A stretch of DNA of 35,177 nucleotides from Pontibacter beigongshangensis (GTDB lineage Bacteria > Bacteroidota > Bacteroidia > Cytophagales > Hymenobacteraceae): positions 1 through 35,177 of the forward strand of contig NZ_VFSD01000035.1 of the NCBI RefSeq assembly GCF_014332515.1. The letters are read 5' to 3'. Both the position numbers and the translations under genes were made by a program. The notes under the pieces were generated by a model that was not told the origin of the DNA, did not search any database, and saw only the letters and a program-made list of their open reading frames with translations. Below, in pieces: positions 15,695 through 24,088 of the stretch. Every line of letters begins with the position of its first letter. Position 1 is the first letter of the stretch.

Positions 15695-15919
15695 ATGAGC
15701 GAGGATAAAAGTAAAGACAAGAACAAGGAAAGACTGCAGAAACAATCTGAAAAGCAGGTAACCGGCCAGACGGAGAACAAGCGCCAGCAGGAAGGCTTTA
15801 CAGACCAGGTAGCCATAGACCCGGCTCAGAAGATTCAGCAGACGGACGACTCTAAAGTGCAGAACCCTGACCGGAACCTGGCCCAGGGTGGAAACAACAT
15901 GCCTTACAAGAAGAAATAA
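15695..15919 (+). CDS. Small hydrophilic, probably disordered protein
   Basis: The 74-residue protein starts at ATG 15695 (MSEDKSKDKNKERLQKQ), preceded by GGAAAG; a TTG fifteen bases upstream is in frame but less likely. It is very rich in Lys, Gln, Asn, Asp and Glu, with no hydrophobic core, and ends NNMPYKKK. It should be cytoplasmic and largely unstructured, like small stress or hydrophilin-type proteins, but I recognise no family. Coding status is supported by a terminator directly after the stop and by a clean frame with amino-acid use that suits a disordered protein. Confidence 0.7.
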   Translation: MSEDKSKDKNKERLQKQSEKQVTGQTENKRQQEGFTDQVAIDPAQKIQQTDDSKVQNPDRNLAQGGNNMPYKKK

Positions 15920-15943
15920 AGTTCATAATTATGAGCCATAGAA

Positions 15944-15979
15944 AGAGGTCGTCCGGAACAGGGCAGCCTCTTTTTTTTT
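15944..15979 (+). terminator. Intrinsic terminator after the small hydrophilic protein
   Basis: AGAGG (15944-15948) pairs with CCTCT (15967-15971), and inside it GTCC pairs with GGGC. A run of nine T follows (15971-15979). It closes the 15695-15919 transcript before dnaX. Confidence 0.85.
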
Positions 15980-16083
15980 GTTTTCAACACTCTGGCCGGC
16001 TGCTTTTTCCACATGGCCAAACGTGGATAACTCTCTGGAAAACTACTGGATAAAAAGCCCTCCCATCTCAGCTTCAGATTGAT

Positions 16084-16091
16084 TATATTTG
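16084..16091 (+). promoter_or_regulatory. -7 box of dnaX, predicting a leaderless or 2-nt-leader mRNA
   Basis: TATATTTG is a perfect TAnnTTTG match ending six bases before ATG 16097. The predicted start is about 16095. No TTG lies at the expected -33 position, so the box may be weak or use an extended element. Confidence 0.5.
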
Positions 16092-16096
16092 TAGTA

Positions 16097-18001
16097 ATGG
16101 AAAATTTTGTAGTATCAGCGCGTAAATACCGTCCGGCCACGTTCGACAGCGTGGTGGGGCAGCACCATATCACCAACACCCTCAAGAATGCCATCAGCAG
16201 CAACCATTTGGCGCAGGCGTTTCTTTTCTGTGGGCCAAGAGGGGTGGGCAAAACCACCTGCGCCCGTATTTTAGCGAAGACCATCAACTGCCAGAACATC
16301 ACGCCCGAAGCCGAGGCCTGCAACGAGTGCGAGTCCTGCCGCAGCTTCAACAATAACAGCTCGTTTAACATCCACGAACTCGATGCGGCCTCCAACAACT
16401 CGGTGGAGGACATCCGGAACCTGGTGGAGCAGGTGCGCTATGCGCCACAGTCGGGCAAGTACAAAATCTATATCATAGATGAGGTGCACATGCTCTCGAA
16501 CCAGGCCTTCAACGCTTTTCTGAAGACGCTGGAGGAACCGCCTGCCTATGCCATTTTTATTCTGGCTACCACCGAGCGCCACAAAATTATTCCTACCATT
16601 CTGTCGCGTTGCCAGATCTTCGATTTCAACCGTATCCGGATTGAGGACATGGTGCGGCACCTGGGCAATATTGCCAGCAAAGAGAATATACAGGCGGAGC
16701 CCGATGCGCTGCACCTGATCTCACAGAAAGCAGACGGCGCGCTGCGCGATGCCCTGTCTATTTTCGACCAGATGGTGACCTTCTCGGGCAGCAACATTAC
16801 CTACCGCGCCACTGTCGATAACCTGCACATTCTCGACTACGATTACTACATGCGCCTCACCGATTACCTGCTCACGCAGAACCTGTCGGGCTCGCTGCTG
16901 CTGTTCGATGAGATTCTGAAAAACGGGTTCGATGCGCATAACTTTCTGATCGGCATTGGCGAGCACTTCCGTAGCCTGCTGGTATGTAAAGACCCGGCCA
17001 CGGTACAACTGCTAGAAGTATCGGATAATGTAAAAGCCAAATACGCCGATCAGTCAGCACGCGCCTCGGTGTCGTTTCTGCTGTCGGGCCTGAACCTGGT
17101 CAGCACATGCGACATGCACTACAAGAGCAGCAAAAACCAGCGCCTGCACGTAGAGCTATGCCTTATGAAAATGGCACACCTGAATGCAGCGCTCAGCTTT
17201 GCCCAGGACATAACCGAAAACGGCGCAGCCCCAAAAAAAGCTAATGTAGCGGCTCCGGCACCGGCCTCTACTACACCAACAGGTGCCGCCCCGGTGCCTT
17301 CTGCACAGCTACAACAACAGGTAACAGGCACTGTTGCATCCACAGCTATGCAGCAGCCTTCCCAGCCGCAGCCAGCTCCGGCTACTGTGCCGTCTGCCGG
17401 CTTGCAACAACCGCCGCCGCCGCAGCACATAACGCCCGATGTGCACCTTGTTGCCGCGTCGCAGGCTTCTGCAGCGCCTCCTGCACCAGCCGTGCAGCGC
17501 CCATCGGTGCCGGTGCCGCCGCAAAAGAAGCTGAGCAAAATTCCGAGCCTGAAAGACCTGCAGCAGCAAACGCAGAACCCTGTTGCTGCCGTGGCTACCG
17601 CCGAAGAAGAGGAAGAAGTGTATAGCGGTGCGATTGCGCCCGTAGATCCTGCCAAACTCCGATCGGTGTGGGCCGATATTCTGCGCCGTAAAAAGTCGGA
17701 GAACATGATGGAGTTTACGCTCCTGAACCGCCCCTACCACGTCAGCGACCAGAACGAGGTGCTGCTGCAGGTAGAAAACCCGGTGCTGATAGACCAGTTT
17801 GCCAGCGTGCGCCCCGCCCTGCTGCAGGAGCTGAAGGAGCGCCTGCAGAACCGGAGTATCAGGTTGCGAGCCGAGGTGATGGAAATGCAGGACGAAGGCC
17901 GGAAACTATACACCTCGCAGGACAAATTTAACTACCTGGCCGAGAAATTCCCGATACTCGTCGATATGAAACAACGATTCGGCTTAGATACCGACTTTTA
18001 A
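16097..18001 (+). CDS. dnaX: DNA polymerase III subunit gamma/tau
   Basis: The 634-residue clamp-loader ATPase starts MENFVVSARKYRPATFDSVV. A TTG 18 bases upstream is in frame but lies over the promoter. Motifs are: Walker A GPRGVGKT (residues 46-53), zinc-binding Cys65, Cys75, Cys78 and Cys81, Walker B IIDEVHML (about 126-133), sensor 1 ATTERHKI (157-164) and the SRC motif (TILSRCQIF). AAA+ domains and the oligomerisation domain run to about residue 375. A Pro/Ala/Gln-rich linker follows (about 379-510), then a C-terminal domain (about 525-634) that in tau contacts the polymerase or helicase. An A7 run at the start of the linker could yield a short gamma form by slippage. It is a single-gene unit. 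Confidence 0.96.
   Translation: MENFVVSARKYRPATFDSVVGQHHITNTLKNAISSNHLAQAFLFCGPRGVGKTTCARILAKTINCQNITPEAEACNECESCRSFNNNSSFNIHELDAASNNSVEDIRNLVEQVRYAPQSGKYKIYIIDEVHMLSNQAFNAFLKTLEEPPAYAIFILATTERHKIIPTILSRCQIFDFNRIRIEDMVRHLGNIASKENIQAEPDALHLISQKADGALRDALSIFDQMVTFSGSNITYRATVDNLHILDYDYYMRLTDYLLTQNLSGSLLLFDEILKNGFDAHNFLIGIGEHFRSLLVCKDPATVQLLEVSDNVKAKYADQSARASVSFLLSGLNLVSTCDMHYKSSKNQRLHVELCLMKMAHLNAALSFAQDITENGAAPKKANVAAPAPASTTPTGAAPVPSAQLQQQVTGTVASTAMQQPSQPQPAPATVPSAGLQQPPPPQHITPDVHLVAASQASAAPPAPAVQRPSVPVPPQKKLSKIPSLKDLQQQTQNPVAAVATAEEEEEVYSGAIAPVDPAKLRSVWADILRRKKSENMMEFTLLNRPYHVSDQNEVLLQVENPVLIDQFASVRPALLQELKERLQNRSIRLRAEVMEMQDEGRKLYTSQDKFNYLAEKFPILVDMKQRFGLDTDF
17233..17249 (+). promoter_or_regulatory. 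Candidate slippage/frameshift site in dnaX
   Basis: Seven A (17233-17239) span the third base of codon 379 and Lys380-Lys381. A -1 slip reads AGC then TAA at 17242-17244, giving a 382-residue gamma-like product. A slip the other way reads CTA ATG TAG, stopping at 17247-17249. The site lies exactly between the oligomerisation domain and the disordered linker. I see no Shine-Dalgarno-like stimulator, and only a weak GC-rich fold downstream. Confidence 0.4.
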
Positions 18002-18446
18002 TTCCGGGAAAGATTATATTTGTTATTAGCTACGCTTTGTTGTAAAAGGAATTTTGAATAAGTGGAGGAGTGATTGAGAGAATGTTTGTGGTTACCATCC
18101 TGTAAATTCAGAATTAGTAATGAAGGGGATTCTACTAATCCGATCATGCTGTAAATTCCTGAGGTAGGAGCCCATAGCTGTCCGATGAAGGGTAGCATGT
18201 TTCTTTCCTGCCAAAGATGCCTGCTCTGCCTGCCCTTGCTGGATGTTTTCACCAGCAAGCACACTTCATGCTGGGTGTAAGCAAATGGAGCCACTGAATT
18301 CTTCCAGCCTACAGGAGGCCGGTAATAGCGTTAATTCAATCGCAGGAGACCTGTTGGTGAAAAACAGCCAACAGGGGCGGACGAAGCGGGTTGTATGATC
18401 GGTATTAGCCTTAGCCTGACGGCTTTGGGGTAGGAGCCCTCTATAA

Positions 18447-18517
18447 AGATTCTGACAAACAGCAGCAGCACCAGGAGCAGCAGAGCCTCCGGAAGGCCGT
18501 TTTCATTAGAATAATTC
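18447..18517 (+). repeat. Composite repeat: B fragment, CAG-rich linker and family A (copy 8)
   Basis: A B-like AAAGATTCTGACAAA is followed by CAGCAGCAGCACCAGGAGCA, then GCCTCCGGAAGGC (a small hairpin by itself), CGTTTT and the exact tail CATTAGAATAATT. This is the clearest single example of the three-part module. Confidence 0.75.
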
Positions 18518-18531
18518 CTATTTAGTATAAA

Positions 18532-18564
18532 CCTCGCAGGAGCTGCACACACTGCGAGGCCTTT
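18532..18564 (+). terminator. Hairpin with U-tract upstream of the M16 gene
   Basis: CCTCGCAG (18532-18539) pairs with CTGCGAGG (18552-18559), followed by CCTTTTC. It is 50 bases before the start of the M16 gene and 530 bases after dnaX, so it either ends a long dnaX 3' tail or attenuates read-through into the next gene. Confidence 0.6.
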
Positions 18565-18612
18565 TCTGTTAATTGTCTTAAGTCTAACATCTAGCATCTA
18601 ACTTCTTCACTC

Positions 18613-21582
18613 ATGAGAAAAGGAATATCGTTGTTTTTGGTTGCGTTGGCGGTCACGTTTACGCAGTGTAAGAACGAAGCCTATCAGGCGCAGTCCACCA
18701 CTGCAGATACGGCTACTGCCACCACGGCCGCACCGGCTCAGAAAGAATACAAGTATGAAACGGTTCCGAATGATCCGCTCAACGCCCGCATCTACACCCT
18801 GGATAATGGCCTGAAAGTGTATTTGACTGATTACGAAGACGCGCCACGCATTCAGACTTACATTGCTGTGCGGGCGGGCAGCAAAAACGACCCGGCCAAT
18901 GCCACTGGTCTGGCGCACTACCTGGAGCACATGGTGTTTAAAGGCACTTCCAAACTAGGCACGCAGAACTGGGAGAGGGAAAAAGCGGAGCTGGGCAAGA
19001 TAGAGGCACTTTACGAGCAGCACCGCAACACTACCGACCCGGCAACCCGCAAAAAGATCTACCACCAGATTGACAGCATCTCGGGTGTGGCCGCCACCTT
19101 TGCCGTTGCCAACGAGTACGATAAAATCTTGGGTGCTATCGGAGCCAAAGGTACCAACGCCTATACCTCGGTAGAGCAGACGGTATATACCAACGATATT
19201 CCGACTAACCAACTGGAGCGCTGGGTGGCGCTGGAGGCCGACCGATTTGGTGAGCTGGTGCCCCGCCTGTTCCACACGGAACTGGAGGCAGTGTACGAAG
19301 AGAAAAACCGATCGCTCGACAACGATGGCTGGAAAATGTACGAAGCACTGTTTGCCGGCCTGTTCCAGGAGCACCAGTACGGTACCCAGACCACCATTGG
19401 CACTATCGAGCACCTGAAGAACCCCTCCATCACAGAAATTAAAAAGTATTTCGACCAATACTACGTGCCCAACAACATGGCGCTCGCGCTAAGCGGCGAC
19501 ATCGATTTCGATGAGACAATCCGGATTATTGATACGCATTTCGGTAAGTTGAAGCAAAAGCCAGTGCCAACCTTTGCCGTGGCGCAGGAAAAACCGATTG
19601 CGCAGCCCATCGTGAAGGAGGTGAAAGGACCAAGTGCCGAGTCTATTGCCATCGGGTACCGTTTCCCGGGCATGAGCTCCCGCGATGCGCTGGTGTTGAG
19701 CATGATCAGCAACATTCTTTACAACGGCCAGGCCGGCCTGATAGACCTGAACCTGAACCAGCAACAGAAAGTGCTGCAGGCTTACGGCTACGACAACCAG
19801 ATGAGAGATTACTCTGTTTTCAGGCTAGGCGGTTCGCCACGGCAGGGGCAGAGCCTCGATGAGGTAAAAAAGCTGCTGTTGGCGCAGGTAGACCTGGTAA
19901 AGCAGGGCAAGTTCGAAGACTGGCTAATTCCGGCTGTGGTGAACGATTACAAAATCACGCTGATGCAGGAGTACGAAAACAACAACAGCCGCGCCGATGC
20001 CTTTGTAACCGCCTTCGTGAACGGCATCGACTGGAAAACCTACGTGAACCGCCCCGAGGAGTTTGCCAAGATCACAAAGCAGGAGGTAGTGGAGGTGGCT
20101 AACAAATACCTCAACGACAACTACGTGCTCGTGTACAAGCGCACCGATAAAAATGCTGAAGTAGCCAAGGTAGAAAAACCGACCATTACGCCTGTGCCCG
20201 TTAACCGCGATGCACAATCGGCCTACTACAAAGCGTTTATGGCAGAAGAGGCCCCAGCACTCACACCCGTGTTTGTGGATTACAAAGCCGACATCAAGGA
20301 GGCGAAGCTGAAAAACGATATCCCGCTGCTGTACACGCAGAACAAGGAAAACGGCCTGTTCCAACTGTACTACATCCTGGACATGGGCACCAACAACGAT
20401 CCGAAGCTGGGCATGGCCGTAAATTACCTGCGCTACCTTGGCAACGACAAGTACAGTGCCGAGGAGCTGAAGAAGGAGTTCTACAAGCTTGGAACATCTT
20501 TTAACGTGTCTACTTCCGGCGATCAGGTATATGTAACGTTATCTGGCCTGGATGAGAACTTTGAAGAAGCACTGGCGCTGTTCGAAAACACCTTGCAAAA
20601 CCCCAAGCCAAACCAGGAGGCCCTGAAAGATATGGTAGATGGCATGCTTAAATCCCGTGCCGATGCCAAGCTGAACAAAAGCGTAATCCTTAACCAGGCG
20701 CTGGTGAACTTTGCCAAATATGGCCCCAAAAATCCTTTCACCACCAACCTCTCCGAAAAGCAGCTGAAGGCCGTGAAACCGCAGGAACTGGTGAATATTA
20801 TCAAGAGCATCCCGACTTACGAGCACCGTGTGCTGTACTATGGTCCACGTGAAACACCTGCAATTGTGGCGGCTCTGAACACCGGACACCAGGTGCCTGC
20901 GAAGCTGACGCCTGTTCCGGCCGAAAAGATATTCCCGGAGTTGGAGATTAAACAGCCGGCGGTGTACTGGGTAGATTATAACATGGTGCAGGCCGAGCTG
21001 CTCTTCCTGACCAAGTCGCTACCCTATGATAAAGCCATGGTGCCAACGGCGCGGCTTTATAATGAGTATTTTGGTGGTGGCATGTCGTCTATCGTGTTTC
21101 AGGAGCTGCGCGAGTCGAAGGCATTGGCCTACTCGGCTTACTCGGCCTACAGCACGGCTACGAAGAAAGACCGCTCTAACTACAACCTGTCGTACATCGG
21201 CACACAGGCCGACAAGTTACCGGAAGCGATGGCTGGCATGCAGGAGTTGCTGAACGAAATGCCACTTGCCGATGAGAACTTTGCCAATGCCAAAGCCTCG
21301 CTGCGCAACAGCATCTCTTCGGAGCGCATCACCAAAGCCTCCATCCTGTTCGACTACGAGCGGGCCAAGCGCCTCGGCCTCGACTACGACATTCGCCGCG
21401 ATGTGTACGAGAGCGCCAACAGCCTCACTTTTTCGCAGCTGCAGGAGTTTCAGCAGAAGTTCATCAAAGGCCAGCCACAAGCCATTCTGGTAATCGGCTC
21501 CAAAGATCGCCTGAACTTTAAAGAGCTGGCGAAATACGGGAAAGTAAAGCAGTTGAAGCTGGAGGAGATTTTTGGGTATTAA
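18613..21582 (+). CDS. M16 family zinc metallopeptidase, lipoprotein
   Basis: The 989-residue protein has an N-terminal lipoprotein signal with Cys19 in FTQC. After a Thr/Ala-rich spacer (residues 25-45) comes the first M16 domain with the inverted zinc motif HYLEH (His102, Glu105, His106). The distal Glu lies in LEAVYEEKNRSLDN, after an inserted segment of roughly 60 residues. Inactive-type M16 domains follow, and the C-terminal domain has the RYFGGG-like site as YNEYFGGGMSS. Full-length two-half M16 enzymes (pitrilysin/insulinase type) form a clamshell that degrades peptides; a lipid anchor places this one in the periplasm or on the outer membrane. The role in peptide uptake or clean-up is inferred. 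A family A repeat starts at the base after the stop codon. Confidence 0.93.
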   Translation: MRKGISLFLVALAVTFTQCKNEAYQAQSTTADTATATTAAPAQKEYKYETVPNDPLNARIYTLDNGLKVYLTDYEDAPRIQTYIAVRAGSKNDPANATGLAHYLEHMVFKGTSKLGTQNWEREKAELGKIEALYEQHRNTTDPATRKKIYHQIDSISGVAATFAVANEYDKILGAIGAKGTNAYTSVEQTVYTNDIPTNQLERWVALEADRFGELVPRLFHTELEAVYEEKNRSLDNDGWKMYEALFAGLFQEHQYGTQTTIGTIEHLKNPSITEIKKYFDQYYVPNNMALALSGDIDFDETIRIIDTHFGKLKQKPVPTFAVAQEKPIAQPIVKEVKGPSAESIAIGYRFPGMSSRDALVLSMISNILYNGQAGLIDLNLNQQQKVLQAYGYDNQMRDYSVFRLGGSPRQGQSLDEVKKLLLAQVDLVKQGKFEDWLIPAVVNDYKITLMQEYENNNSRADAFVTAFVNGIDWKTYVNRPEEFAKITKQEVVEVANKYLNDNYVLVYKRTDKNAEVAKVEKPTITPVPVNRDAQSAYYKAFMAEEAPALTPVFVDYKADIKEAKLKNDIPLLYTQNKENGLFQLYYILDMGTNNDPKLGMAVNYLRYLGNDKYSAEELKKEFYKLGTSFNVSTSGDQVYVTLSGLDENFEEALALFENTLQNPKPNQEALKDMVDGMLKSRADAKLNKSVILNQALVNFAKYGPKNPFTTNLSEKQLKAVKPQELVNIIKSIPTYEHRVLYYGPRETPAIVAALNTGHQVPAKLTPVPAEKIFPELEIKQPAVYWVDYNMVQAELLFLTKSLPYDKAMVPTARLYNEYFGGGMSSIVFQELRESKALAYSAYSAYSTATKKDRSNYNLSYIGTQADKLPEAMAGMQELLNEMPLADENFANAKASLRNSISSERITKASILFDYERAKRLGLDYDIRRDVYESANSLTFSQLQEFQQKFIKGQPQAILVIGSKDRLNFKELAKYGKVKQLKLEEIFGY

Positions 21583-21615
21583 GGCTCTGGAAGGGCAAAA
21601 TCATTAGAATAATTT
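21583..21615 (+). repeat. Family A repeat, copy 9, abutting the M16 stop codon
   Basis: GGCTCTGGAAGGGC is followed by AAAAT and the exact tail CATTAGAATAATT. It begins at the base after the TAA at 21580-21582. Confidence 0.75.
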
Positions 21616-21620
21616 GGGAG

Positions 21621-21654
21621 TAGCAAAGGCAGCCAGTTTTGGCTGCCTTTGCTA
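21621..21654 (+). terminator. Perfect 15-bp hairpin after the M16 gene
   Basis: TAGCAAAGGCAGCCA (21621-21635) and its perfect complement (21640-21654) flank GTTT. It lies right after the family A repeat. The U-tract is poor, so it may act mainly as an mRNA 3' end stabiliser. Confidence 0.7.
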
Positions 21655-21673
21655 GCTTGTAGGGGTATCTCTG

Positions 21674-21705
21674 AATTCTTTTTATGAAAACGGCCCTCTG
21701 GAGGC
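21674..21705 (-). repeat. Diverged family A repeat on the reverse strand
   Basis: On the reverse strand GCCTCCAGAGGGCC is followed by GTTTTCAT and AAAAAGAATT. The GC block is well kept and the tail is altered. It is one of the few copies that oppose the neighbouring genes. Confidence 0.4.
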
Positions 21706-21965
21706 GGATGGCTCTTCCTGCTGCTGCTAAGCCTGCTCTTCTTGAAGCTAAAATAACAATTATTACTCCTCCAGTTTAATTTTTCAGAAAGGTTTAATGT
21801 CCGGAAAGCCGCTGGAAAACATAGCTGCCGTCATCTCTAATTTTTAATTTAGCAAAGCTCCATGCAATAAATTTACTTTAATAGCTTATATTCACAATAT
21901 CAAATATAAACTTTTACAACTCCTGTATCGGGGAGATGGGTCCTTCCTTTTTTCAGTATTACTTC

Positions 21966-23258
21966 ATGAAGATACTTACTAGCATATTGGCCTCTTGCCT
22001 GCTTTGCTGCCTTTCCTTAAATTCCTTTGCCCAGAAAAATTTCTCAGAAGGATATTACATATCGAATCAGGGCGATACGGTCCGTTGCCTGATCAATGAC
22101 CGGAACTGGCTAAAAAACCCTGAGACCGTTCAGTTAAAGCTGACGGCGTCGGGCGAAGTAGTAACCTATCAGGTGGCGGATATAAAGGGCTTCGGACTTG
22201 CCACTGGTGATGTTTATGTTCGGGAAGAGGTATCTATAGACCAGACAAAGAATAAGATTAACCCTATGCTGGGGAACATAAGGCCGGAACCAATTACTGA
22301 TATTGTCTTTCTGAGAATTCTGGTGCGGGGAAAAGCGACTCTTTTGTTGCTGGACGATGGGGAGAGGCAGCATTTTTATTACCAGGCTGAAGGCCATAAA
22401 CCGGAAGAACTGCTGCTGTCTTATTACCTGAAAGAAAATGCCTATAGCAGAAGTGCTCCCCAATGGTCTAGTGGCACCTCGCTGGTAACACAGGAGAAAT
22501 ACAGGGGGCAGCTGGTAAGCTATTTCATGGATTGCCCGGTTCTTCAGGATAAAATAAAGCGCGCCCGATATACCGCAAACAGCCTGAGCGACCTTTTTTC
22601 GAAATACAATTCCTGTGCGGACAACCAGACAACGATTGCACCAAGAGAGCAAATAAAAATCAGCTATGGGCTTGTGGGCGGGCCAACCATGGTAAACCTG
22701 AGGTTCATTTCTGACTTTCGGAAAGATTTGGCCGGAACAAATTTCGAGACCCCCCTGAGCTACACGGCTGGCGTGAGTCTAAATATTCAACTGCCAAGGA
22801 ACCGGCAGAAATGGTCGATCCAAAACGATCTGCGCTGGAAACCCTACAAAGCATCAGGGAAATTTGAGGAGTCTCGTCCTGGGGCCTATGAGCACAGAAC
22901 CTACACAACCGAGTTCGTCATAAACTGTATCGGGCTGAGTAGCATGCTTCGCTACCAGGCAGCGTCATCAACTATAAAGCCTTATATTAATGTCGGGATA
23001 GCGAATAACTTTAATCTTAAGTCCAGAAATCACCAGACAATACACATAGCGCGCCTGACCGTTGAAGAAATCCAAAAAGGGAAGGGCGTTCATTTGTACA
23101 GGTCGTACGAACCTGCAGCCATTTTTGGAGCCGGATTAAATTTCTATCAGGCATCCGTTGAGGTTCGTGGCGAAACTGGTAGTGCCTTTGCCGGAGAAAA
23201 AGCCGTTGTCTCCAAAAAAAGTATGCTAAGCTTACTGCTTGGGTACCGTTTTAATTAG
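21966..23258 (+). CDS. Outer-membrane beta-barrel-like protein of unknown function
   Basis: The protein has about 430 residues from ATG 21966 (MKILTSILASCLLCCLSLNS). A start 30 bases further upstream would bury the signal peptide. Cleavage is expected after NSFAQ. Residues of about 20-215 form a mixed domain opening NFSEGYYISNQGDTVRCLIN, a start I associate with Bacteroidota surface proteins. From IKISYGLVGGPTMVNLRF onward the pattern of alternating strands (LSYTAGVSLNIQL, QNDLRWKPY, IKPYINVGIANNF, SLLLGYRFN) is that of a PorT-type outer-membrane barrel, ending in the expected aromatic/Asn pattern. The function is unknown. It is likely expressed alone. Confidence 0.75.
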   Translation: MKILTSILASCLLCCLSLNSFAQKNFSEGYYISNQGDTVRCLINDRNWLKNPETVQLKLTASGEVVTYQVADIKGFGLATGDVYVREEVSIDQTKNKINPMLGNIRPEPITDIVFLRILVRGKATLLLLDDGERQHFYYQAEGHKPEELLLSYYLKENAYSRSAPQWSSGTSLVTQEKYRGQLVSYFMDCPVLQDKIKRARYTANSLSDLFSKYNSCADNQTTIAPREQIKISYGLVGGPTMVNLRFISDFRKDLAGTNFETPLSYTAGVSLNIQLPRNRQKWSIQNDLRWKPYKASGKFEESRPGAYEHRTYTTEFVINCIGLSSMLRYQAASSTIKPYINVGIANNFNLKSRNHQTIHIARLTVEEIQKGKGVHLYRSYEPAAIFGAGLNFYQASVEVRGETGSAFAGEKAVVSKKSMLSLLLGYRFN

Positions 23259-23312
23259 GAGGAGATTCGTATATCATGATCGATATGTAGAACAATATCT
23301 TGATTTAGAGTT

Positions 23313-23663
23313 ATGCTTACAAAAGAAGAAATACAGCACAAGATCGACTACGAGATTATAGTGGACTGCTATGATGAGATTGAGGTGAGTATGGGGTGGT
23401 ATTATTTCTTCGAGGAAAACCTTGAGTTTCCTTTCAAAGCCACTGCCCCGCTAAGAAAAAAAGACGGCGGCACCGAAATGAAGGAAGTGAAAGTTGTAGC
23501 ACTGGCCAGCGATGAGGAAGGTATCACAGACAATGATTTTGAACTGGAGATAGAAAATGGGGAATACCTGATGGATGTTTCCTATTCCGAACTGACTAAC
23601 ATAAAAGCTTCTGCCCAGACGCGGGAGGCTTTTCAGATTTGGGATTTTTGGGTGGGGAATTGA
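23313..23663 (+). CDS. CcbP-like calcium-binding protein
   Basis: The 116-residue acidic cytoplasmic protein shows EIIVDCYDEIEVSMGWYYFF, EENLEFPFKA, KVVALASDEEGITDNDFELE, MDVSYSELTNIKA and a final FQIWDFWVGN. This matches the layout of the Calci_bind_CcbP family (PF11535), first described in Anabaena as a Ca2+-binding protein that regulates heterocyst formation. In Bacteroidota the role is not known. The assignment is by remembered motif order and needs a profile search. It follows the beta-barrel gene by 54 bases in the same direction, so the two could be co-transcribed. Confidence 0.75.
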   Translation: MLTKEEIQHKIDYEIIVDCYDEIEVSMGWYYFFEENLEFPFKATAPLRKKDGGTEMKEVKVVALASDEEGITDNDFELEIENGEYLMDVSYSELTNIKASAQTREAFQIWDFWVGN

Positions 23664-23731
23664 TGAAAACCGCTCACCAGACGTAGTTACAAGCTACACC
23701 TAATGGAGAAGGGGACTCAATTTGTTTCTAA

Positions 23732-23978
23732 CGCAAGTGTTAAACGAAGTGTCACTTGTGCTGGTGTATGCGTCAAGTCTTCAGACTTTTGGAATGATGG
23801 TGTGGTGGTTTTCCCAAGTCTGAAGACTTTCTTGTATGAATAATCACAAGTGACGCTACGCTTAACACTTGCGCTAGTGGGCCGCAACTTTTGCGTCAGC
23901 GTAACTTGTGGCTGTGCATAAGGCAAGTTTGTAACTTGCGTTACCTCTCACAGCTACTTTCGCAAGTTACAAACTTGC
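23732..23978. repeat. Cluster of nested palindromes, REP/REPIN-like
   Basis: An outer inverted repeat (23732-23760 against 23845-23873, 26 of 29 matched) encloses an inner perfect 14-bp pair (23775-23788 against 23816-23829). A third, perfect 18-bp pair lies beside them (23923-23940 against 23961-23978). Each arm is itself near-palindromic: AAGTCT-TC-AGACTT, GCAAGTT-TGT-AACTTGC, and CAAGTG with CACTTG. The words AAGTT/AACTT and CAAGTG recur throughout. No coding frame fits. It lies between the CcbP-like gene and the convergent icd gene. Confidence 0.8.
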
Positions 23979-24031
23979 TTTCATACCCTACCACCTTTAC
24001 CGCTGCGCTCAAACTGGCGATAGGGTTACAC

Positions 24032-24071
24032 AAAAAACGGCTGCCCAAGTCTCCTCAGGCAGCCGTTTTTT
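24032..24071 (-). terminator. Intrinsic terminator of icd
   Basis: AAAAAACGGCTGCC (24032-24045) and GGCAGCCGTTTTTT (24058-24071) are perfect reverse complements. On the reverse strand the stem is followed by TTTTTTG, 18 bases after the icd stop; it can also act on the plus strand. Confidence 0.9.
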
Positions 24072-24088
24072 CAATTAGCAGTTTCTAA

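Larger units (their letters stand above)
18002..18612. other. 611-bp gap between dnaX and the M16 peptidase gene
   Basis: No gene is supported. Short B-like fragments (CATCCTGTAAATTCAGAATT near 18095 and CTGTAAATTCCTGAGG near 18150) are scattered through the first part. A composite repeat lies at 18447-18517 and a terminator-like hairpin at 18532-18559. A heptamer-like TCTAACATCTAGCATCTAAC tract sits just before the next start codon. Confidence 0.5.

Noticed and set aside
17119..17706. A 195-codon reverse frame inside dnaX
   Set aside because: It lies opposite the Pro/Ala/Gln-rich linker and is Cys/Gly-rich low complexity, an artefact of the repeated codons on the other strand.
17998..18294. 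A 98-codon reverse frame after dnaX
   Set aside because: It lies in a gap with scattered repeat fragments, has no signal or domain and overlaps the dnaX stop.
23732..23978. Considered as a CRISPR array
   Set aside because: The repeats are inverted and of different lengths, with no regular spacers and no cas genes.
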